Positions 59,663 through 64,000 of a stretch of DNA of 64,000 nt are shown in pieces. Position 1 is the stretch's first letter; every line of letters begins with the position of its first letter. Source of the DNA: Phycicoccus sp. Root101 (GTDB lineage: Bacteria; Actinomycetota; Actinomycetes; Actinomycetales; Dermatophilaceae); the NCBI RefSeq assembly GCF_001426245.1, contig NZ_LMCM01000005.1, positions 310,001 through 374,000 of the forward strand, written 5' to 3'. A model generated the notes under the pieces. The model ran no database searches and had not been told where the DNA came from. It worked only from the letters and a program-made list of their open reading frames with translations. Made by a program: the position numbers and the translations under genes.

Positions 59663-61111
59663 GTGCCCACCCCGCAGCTCGCCGACTTCGTCAAGGCCTA
59701 CGACGTCCGGGGTCTGGTCCCCGACCAGCTCAACGTCGACGTCGCTTGGGCCCTCGGTGCGGCCTTCGCCCGGGTGGTCGTCCAGGCGGAGGGAGCGACA
59801 GGGGTCGTCATCGGCCACGACATGCGGCCGTCGTCACCGGAGCTGTCGCGCGCCTTCGCCGCCGGGGTGACCGCGCACGGCCTCGACGCCACCCTGATCG
59901 GGCTGTGCAGCACCGACGGCCTCTACTACGCCAGCGGCGCGCTCGACCTGCCCGGGGCGATGTTCACCGCGAGCCACAACCCGGCCCAGTACAACGGCAT
60001 CAAGCTCTGCCGCTCCGGGGCCCGCCCCGTCGGGCAGGACTCGGGTCTGGCCGACGTCCGTGACCTCGCGCAGGAGCTGCTCGACACGGGCATGAGCGCG
60101 GGGCCGTCCGGCTCGACCCCCGGCACGGTCGTCGAGCGCGACCTGCTCGGCGACTACGCCGTGTTCCTGCGCGGGCTGGTCGACCTGTCCGGCGGACGTC
60201 CCCTCAAGGTCGTCGTCGACGCGGGGAACGGCATGGGCGGCCACACGGTCCCGGCCGTCCTCGGCACCGGCGCCGGTCTGCCCGAGCTGCCCCTCGAGGT
60301 CGTCCCGCTCTACTTCGAGCTCGACGGCACCTTCCCCAACCACGAGGCGAACCCCCTCGAGCCGGAGAACCTGCGCGACCTGCAGGCCGCGGTCGTCGAG
60401 CACGGCGCCGACATCGGGCTGGCCTTCGACGGTGACGCCGACCGCTGCTTCGTCATCGACGAGCGCGGCGAACCCGTCAGCCCCAGCGCCGTCACCGCCC
60501 TCGTCGCCACCCGGGAGATCGCCCGCGAGGTGGCCGCCGGGTCGAAGGCCGGCGACGTCGCCGTCGTCTACAACGTCATCTCGTCGGCCGGGGTCCCCGA
60601 GATCATCTCCGAGCAGGGAGCCCGCGGCGTCCGTACCCGTGTCGGCCACTCCTTCATCAAGGGCGAGATGGCGCGCGCGGACGCGGTCTTCGGCGGAGAG
60701 CACAGCGCGCACTACTACTTCCGCGACTTCTGGTTCGCCGACACCGGCATGCTCGCGGCGATGCACGTGCTGGCCGCCCTCGGCGAGCAGGACGAGCCGC
60801 TGAGCCGGCTCACCGCGGCCTACAGCCGGTATGCCGCCTCGGGCGAGATCAACTCGACCGTCACCGACGCGGCGGCCGCGACCGAGGTCGTCCGCGCGTG
60901 GGCGGCCAGGCAGGGCGTGGAGGTGGACGAGCTCGACGGGCTGACCGTGACGCACGCCGGGACCGGGGACGCCGACGACCGCATGTGGTGGTTGAACCTG
61001 CGCGCGTCCAACACCGAACCGCTGCTGCGGCTCAACGTCGAGGCGGCTGATGTGGCCACCATGGAACGGGTGCGGGACGATGTCCTCGCCCTGGTGAGAG
61101 GAGAAGGCTGA
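59663..61111 (+). CDS. manB: Phosphomannomutase/phosphoglucomutase
   Basis: 482 residues from GTG 59663 (PTPQLADFVKAYDVRGLVPD). Active-site serine loop MFTASHNPAQYNGIK, metal loop AFDGDADRCFVID, sugar loop GGEHSAHYYF, and phosphate-binding RASNTEPLLRLNVE are all intact. Interconverts mannose 6- and 1-phosphate for GDP-mannose and mannosylated surface glycans. The open frame to 59486 lies in the inserted DNA and is not coding. Its old upstream operon context was cut by the insertion, so it now needs a promoter within about 59453-59662. TGATG overlap with the next gene. Confidence 0.95.
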   Translation: MPTPQLADFVKAYDVRGLVPDQLNVDVAWALGAAFARVVVQAEGATGVVIGHDMRPSSPELSRAFAAGVTAHGLDATLIGLCSTDGLYYASGALDLPGAMFTASHNPAQYNGIKLCRSGARPVGQDSGLADVRDLAQELLDTGMSAGPSGSTPGTVVERDLLGDYAVFLRGLVDLSGGRPLKVVVDAGNGMGGHTVPAVLGTGAGLPELPLEVVPLYFELDGTFPNHEANPLEPENLRDLQAAVVEHGADIGLAFDGDADRCFVIDERGEPVSPSAVTALVATREIAREVAAGSKAGDVAVVYNVISSAGVPEIISEQGARGVRTRVGHSFIKGEMARADAVFGGEHSAHYYFRDFWFADTGMLAAMHVLAALGEQDEPLSRLTAAYSRYAASGEINSTVTDAAAATEVVRAWAARQGVEVDELDGLTVTHAGTGDADDRMWWLNLRASNTEPLLRLNVEAADVATMERVRDDVLALVRGEG

Positions 61112-61314
61112 TGGCCGAGCAGACCACTGGAGCCCAGATCGAGCCGTGGCTGCGCGAGATCCTGCGCTGCCCCGCCTGTCGTTCGGAGCTGGCGGACGCC
61201 ACCGGGGAGACGGGCCAGGAGCTGCACTGCACCAACGCCGAGTGCGGCCTGCAGTACCGCATCGACGACGGCGTGCCGGTGCTGCTGGTCGACGAAGCCC
61301 GCAAGCCGGCCTGA
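61111..61314 (+). CDS. Trm112 family protein
   Basis: 67 residues. REILRCPACRSELAD and ELHCTNAECGLQYRIDDGVPVLLVDEA: two zinc-ribbon Cys pairs and the conserved final block of Trm112/YcaR proteins. Small partners that stabilise methyltransferases or act in metal-dependent complexes. Coupled to manB by TGATG and 17 bp before the SIS gene. Confidence 0.92.
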   Translation: MAEQTTGAQIEPWLREILRCPACRSELADATGETGQELHCTNAECGLQYRIDDGVPVLLVDEARKPA

Positions 61315-61331
61315 GCCGAAGGCGGCGTCCG

Positions 61332-62537
61332 ATGGCTCCCTACCTCGACGAGGCCCGCATCGACGACGAGGGTGCCATCGCGGCCCTCGACAGCCACCAG
61401 ACGCTGCGTGGCCTCGCGACGGCGGGCGCGCAGGTGCGCGAGGCCATCGACCTGTCCACCGAGGGCGGCATCGACCGGGTCGCCGGTGGCGAGCGGCCAC
61501 GATCGGTGCTGGTCGCGTCGCTCGGGGGTTCGGCGGTGGTCTGCGACGTCCTCGACCTGCTGGCCGAGCCCGGTTCGCCGGTGCCGGTGAGCGTGCGGCG
61601 CAACGTGCCACTGCCCGGTTGGGTCGGGCCGCTGGACCTCGTCATCGCGGTGTCGCAGTCGGGGCGGGCCGCGGGACCGCTGGCCCTCGCCGCCGAGGCC
61701 GCACGCCGCGGTGCGTCCCTGCTCACCGTGGGCTCCTCGGACTCGCCGCTCGCGGACGTGGCCGCGCAGGCACGCGGGGTGCACATCGACATCGGCCGCG
61801 GGCGCGCGACGTCGCGGACCGCCCTCTGGTCGCTGCTGGCCCCGGTCCTCCTCGCTGCGGGCCGGCTCGGGATCGTCGACGCGGGGGAGCGGGTGCTGCT
61901 CGAGGTGGCCGACCGGCTCGACGAGGTGGCCGAGGCGTGCCGCCCGTCGTCCGAGTCGTTCGTCAACCCCGCCAAGGTGCTCGCCACCGACCTCGCCGAG
62001 GGCGTACCCGTCGTCCTGGGCGACGGTCCCCTCAACGGCGTCGCCGCCAAGCGCGCCGCCTCGATGCTGGCCCGCACGGCGCGGATCCCTGCCATCCACG
62101 GCGAGCTCCCCGACGATGCCGCGCAGATCGTGGCGTGCTTCGACGGACCGTTCACCACCGCGTATGGCGCGTCCGCGGCGGCGCGCAGCGGGTCGGGGTT
62201 CGCCTCCGACGGCGGTTCGAACATCTTCACCGACCCGTTCCTCGACGGGCCCGCCTCCCCGCGGCTCGGACTGCTCATGCTGCGTGACGCCGACCCCGAC
62301 CCCATGACCCGGGAGGCAGCTGAGTCGGCAGCCCTGGCCGACGCGGTCACGGAGGCGGCCCGTGAGGCCGGCGCCCGTGTCAGCGAGGTCGCCGCCCAGC
62401 CGGGGCACCCGCTCACCCGGCTCGCCGGGCAGCTGGCGACGACCGACTTCGCCGCGACCTACCTGGCCCTCGGCCTCGGCCTGGACCCGGCTGTCTCGCC
62501 CCACGTCACCGACCTGCGCCGCCGCACCGGCCACTGA
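61332..62537 (+). CDS. SIS-domain phosphosugar isomerase-like protein
   Basis: 401 residues. First SIS half: VLVASLGGSAVVCDVLDLL, LVIAVSQSGRAAGPLALAAEA, LLTVGSSDSPLADVAAQA; second half with NPAKVLATDLAEGVPVVLG and AAKRAASMLARTARIPAIHGEL. Homologue of mycobacterial Rv3256c, related to bifunctional phosphoglucose/phosphomannose isomerases. Sits after manB and Trm112 as in mycobacteria, but manA, expected next, is not there. Likely helps regulate or feed mannose phosphate metabolism. Confidence 0.85.
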   Translation: MAPYLDEARIDDEGAIAALDSHQTLRGLATAGAQVREAIDLSTEGGIDRVAGGERPRSVLVASLGGSAVVCDVLDLLAEPGSPVPVSVRRNVPLPGWVGPLDLVIAVSQSGRAAGPLALAAEAARRGASLLTVGSSDSPLADVAAQARGVHIDIGRGRATSRTALWSLLAPVLLAAGRLGIVDAGERVLLEVADRLDEVAEACRPSSESFVNPAKVLATDLAEGVPVVLGDGPLNGVAAKRAASMLARTARIPAIHGELPDDAAQIVACFDGPFTTAYGASAAARSGSGFASDGGSNIFTDPFLDGPASPRLGLLMLRDADPDPMTREAAESAALADAVTEAAREAGARVSEVAAQPGHPLTRLAGQLATTDFAATYLALGLGLDPAVSPHVTDLRRRTGH

Positions 62538-62574
62538 ACGCGTGGGGGCGGCCCGAGCACCTAGGGTCGTGCCC

Positions 62575-63834
62575 GTGCGCCCCTCACCTGTTCGCGTGAC
62601 CGCCCTCGCGGCGGGTGGGGCCCTGCTGCTCGTGCTGCTCTGGATCCGCTGGGTGGACCCGGCGACGTGGACCCTGGCGGACGTCGCGGTGTACGTGCGC
62701 GGCGGCCACGCGCTGCTCGACGGCGCGGACCTGTATGCCGTGCGCGACCAGGTGCTGCCGTTCACGTACCCCCCGTTCGCGGCGGTCCTGTTCGTCCCCC
62801 TGGCGGTCCTCGGGACCGGCGGGGCCGGAGTGGTCGTGTCCGTGCTGTCGCTGCTCGCCCTCCTCGTCGTGGTCGCCGTGAGCGTCGGCGCGGTCGGCCC
62901 CGGTCCGCAGCCCCGGCTGTCGTCGCCGCCCGTGCTCGTGGGGGGTCTGCTCCTCCTAGCCGCCCTGACCACGGAAGCCGTGCAGCGGACCCTCATCCTC
63001 GGGCAGGTCAACCTGGTGCTGGCGGCCCTCGTCGCGGTGGACCTGCTCGTCGTCCCCCGACGCCGGCGAGGGGTGCTGCTGGGCCTGGCCATCGCCGTGA
63101 AGCTCACCCCGGCCGTCTTCCTCGGCTACCTCCTCCTGCGGCGCGAGTGGTCCGCCCTGGCCCGGGTCGCGGCGACGGTGGTCGCGACCGTCGTCGTCGG
63201 GTTCATCGTCGCACCCTCGGCGTCCGCGACCTTCTGGTCCGGTGGGGCGAGCGACCTCGGGCGGTTCGGTGACGAGGCGGCCGGCTACGGCAACCAGTCG
63301 CTCGGTGCCGCGCTCGACCGGTTCGCCCTAGGCGTGCCGGATGTCGTCTGGCTGGCGCTCGTGGTGCTGGTGGTCGTCCTGGCCGCGGCCGCCACCTGGC
63401 GGACCCTCGGCCGCCACGACCACCTCGCCGCCGTCACGGCGCTGGCCGTCGGGGGCCTGCTCGTCTCGCCGATCTCCTGGACGCACCACTGGGTGTGGGT
63501 GGTTCCGGTGATGGTCGTCCTGCTGGTGCGGCGCTGGTGGCTGGGACTGGCCGTGACCTTCGCCGTGATGTACCTGCCCCCGATGGTGCTCGTCGCGCAG
63601 GCGCACCTCGACGTGGGTGCGGCCCAGCCCGTCGTCGACGCGACCTGGACCATCCTGGGGATCGGCTACCTGGCCGCCCTGGCCCGGTGGCCGGGATCAG
63701 GCGTCGCGCGCCGGGACCGCGAGGTCCAGGACCGTGGCACCGGGGAGGGACGCGAGGTCCCGGGCGTCGAGCAGGATCTTGCTGCCGCGGATCCCGCTGC
63801 CGATGACCACCTCGCCCGCGGCGACCACCGCTGA
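62575..63834 (+). CDS. GT87 (DUF2029) polyprenyl-phosphate-mannose alpha-mannosyltransferase-like protein
   Basis: About 419 residues, ten or so helices. LADVAVYVRGGHALLDGADLYAV holds the first-loop acidic residue and the block typical of GT87 enzymes; FTYPPFAAVLFVPLAVLG and LGQVNLVLAALVAVDLLVV are classic family motifs. Uses polyprenyl-phosphomannose outside the membrane. The charged C-terminal 46 residues read through the opposite-strand YbaK-like gene, so its last functional part probably ends near residue 373. GTG 62575 or 62569. Confidence 0.85.
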   Translation: MRPSPVRVTALAAGGALLLVLLWIRWVDPATWTLADVAVYVRGGHALLDGADLYAVRDQVLPFTYPPFAAVLFVPLAVLGTGGAGVVVSVLSLLALLVVVAVSVGAVGPGPQPRLSSPPVLVGGLLLLAALTTEAVQRTLILGQVNLVLAALVAVDLLVVPRRRRGVLLGLAIAVKLTPAVFLGYLLLRREWSALARVAATVVATVVVGFIVAPSASATFWSGGASDLGRFGDEAAGYGNQSLGAALDRFALGVPDVVWLALVVLVVVLAAAATWRTLGRHDHLAAVTALAVGGLLVSPISWTHHWVWVVPVMVVLLVRRWWLGLAVTFAVMYLPPMVLVAQAHLDVGAAQPVVDATWTILGIGYLAALARWPGSGVARRDREVQDRGTGEGREVPGVEQDLAAADPAADDHLARGDHR

Positions 63835-64000
63835 GTCGACCAGGACCGGCCAGTCCGACGGCAGGCCGATCGGGGTGATGCCCCCGAACTCCATCCCGGT
63901 CAGCTCCACGGCGTCGTCGTGCGGCGCGAAGCTGATCTTGCGCACGTCAAGGTGGCGCCGCACGGCGCCGTTGACATCGGCCCGCGCCGACGCGAGCACC
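63697..64000 (-). CDS. YbaK/EbsC-type aminoacyl-tRNA deacylase, C-terminal part
   Basis: The 3' two thirds of a gene that begins beyond the right edge. Landmarks: HLDVRKISFAPHDDAVELTG, GMEFGGITPIGLP (the GxxxPxG motif), VIGSGIRGSKILLDARDLASL (Gly-Ser-Gly oxyanion region). Hydrolyses mischarged tRNA or related aminoacyl esters. Stop at 63697-63699. The end overlaps 138 bp of the convergent GT87 frame. Confidence 0.88.
   Translation of the reverse strand, partial: VLASARADVNGAVRRHLDVRKISFAPHDDAVELTGMEFGGITPIGLPSDWPVLVDSAVVAAGEVVIGSGIRGSKILLDARDLASLPGATVLDLAVPARDA

Noticed and set aside
59449-59694. Minus-strand frame containing VTVLIPLKSLGAAP, reminiscent of the start of CofC guanylyltransferases
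   Set aside because: The likeness ends after about 14 residues, no nucleotide-binding continuation follows, and it crosses the 23-bp repeat and the manB start; judged coincidence.
1-64000. GTATGC as an FtsK-orienting (KOPS-like) motif
   Set aside because: Both orientations are common (about 17 against 12 by eye), without the strong strand skew KOPS needs within one replichore.
1-64000. tRNA, rRNA or CRISPR arrays
   Set aside because: No cloverleaf, rRNA landmark or regularly spaced direct repeat was seen; the short tandem repeats found are coding linkers or a pyrimidine tract.

Overview
The window is very GC-rich actinobacterial DNA with dense, translationally coupled operons, many GTG starts, WhiB, LCP and F420 genes. 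The segment whiB2 / DUF5719 / DUF3499 / manB / Trm112 / SIS, with cofD-cofE and a TIGR03089 gene nearby, matches the mycobacterial Rv3255c-Rv3268 neighbourhood. Codon style and gene content suggest a member of the Intrasporangiaceae (Janibacter/Terrabacter/Knoellia type). The family assignment is an inference; no rRNA or other marker gene is present.

Region 1 (0-25.4 kb) is a wall teichoic acid island. After a cut eboE come two LCP ligases, a GT2, a DUF6541 membrane protein, three TagF-like polyol-phosphate transferases, a fused CDP-ribitol synthase (Bcs1-like), a TarS-like glycosyltransferase, the TagG/TagH exporter, two CDP-alcohol phosphotransferases, a GT4, TagD, a DUF2304/GT2 pair and a SpoIID protein with cell-wall-binding repeats. 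CDP-ribitol and CDP-glycerol synthesis are both encoded, so a mixed or dual polyol-phosphate polymer is likely. It would be exported by TagGH and attached to peptidoglycan by the LCP proteins.

Region 2 (25.4-43 kb) holds a CoA-transferase pair, a secreted peptidoglycan-binding hydrolase, an O-acyltransferase, a large membrane protein, a second cell-wall-binding-repeat protein, an inositol-phosphatase-like gene, a winged-helix/nuclease gene bracketed by 50-bp palindromes, and a second polysaccharide set (GT2, GT4 with a methyltransferase-like tail, LPG-synthase-type membrane protein, methyltransferase).

Region 3 (43-64 kb) has a DUF3105 protein, an AlkA-type glycosylase, F420 genes cofD-cofE, a flavinylation/electron-transfer operon (Ser-rich secreted protein, ApbE, ferric-reductase-like protein, NuoF-like protein, ferredoxin), whiB2, a giant GT2 and DUF5719 protein, DUF3499, manB, Trm112, a SIS protein and a GT87 mannosyltransferase. 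A 2.2-kb lower-GC insert carrying a second DUF6541 gene splits DUF3499 from manB and is bordered by an exact 23-bp direct repeat.

The least ordinary signals are: (i) the 50-bp palindrome family with its nuclease-like partner, (ii) the 23-bp-repeat-bounded insertion, (iii) the flavinylation operon whose secreted partner has no FMN-binding domain, and (iv) a nested inverted repeat that could be a structured RNA upstream of the hydrolase gene. I saw no tRNA, rRNA, CRISPR array or recognisable transposase.
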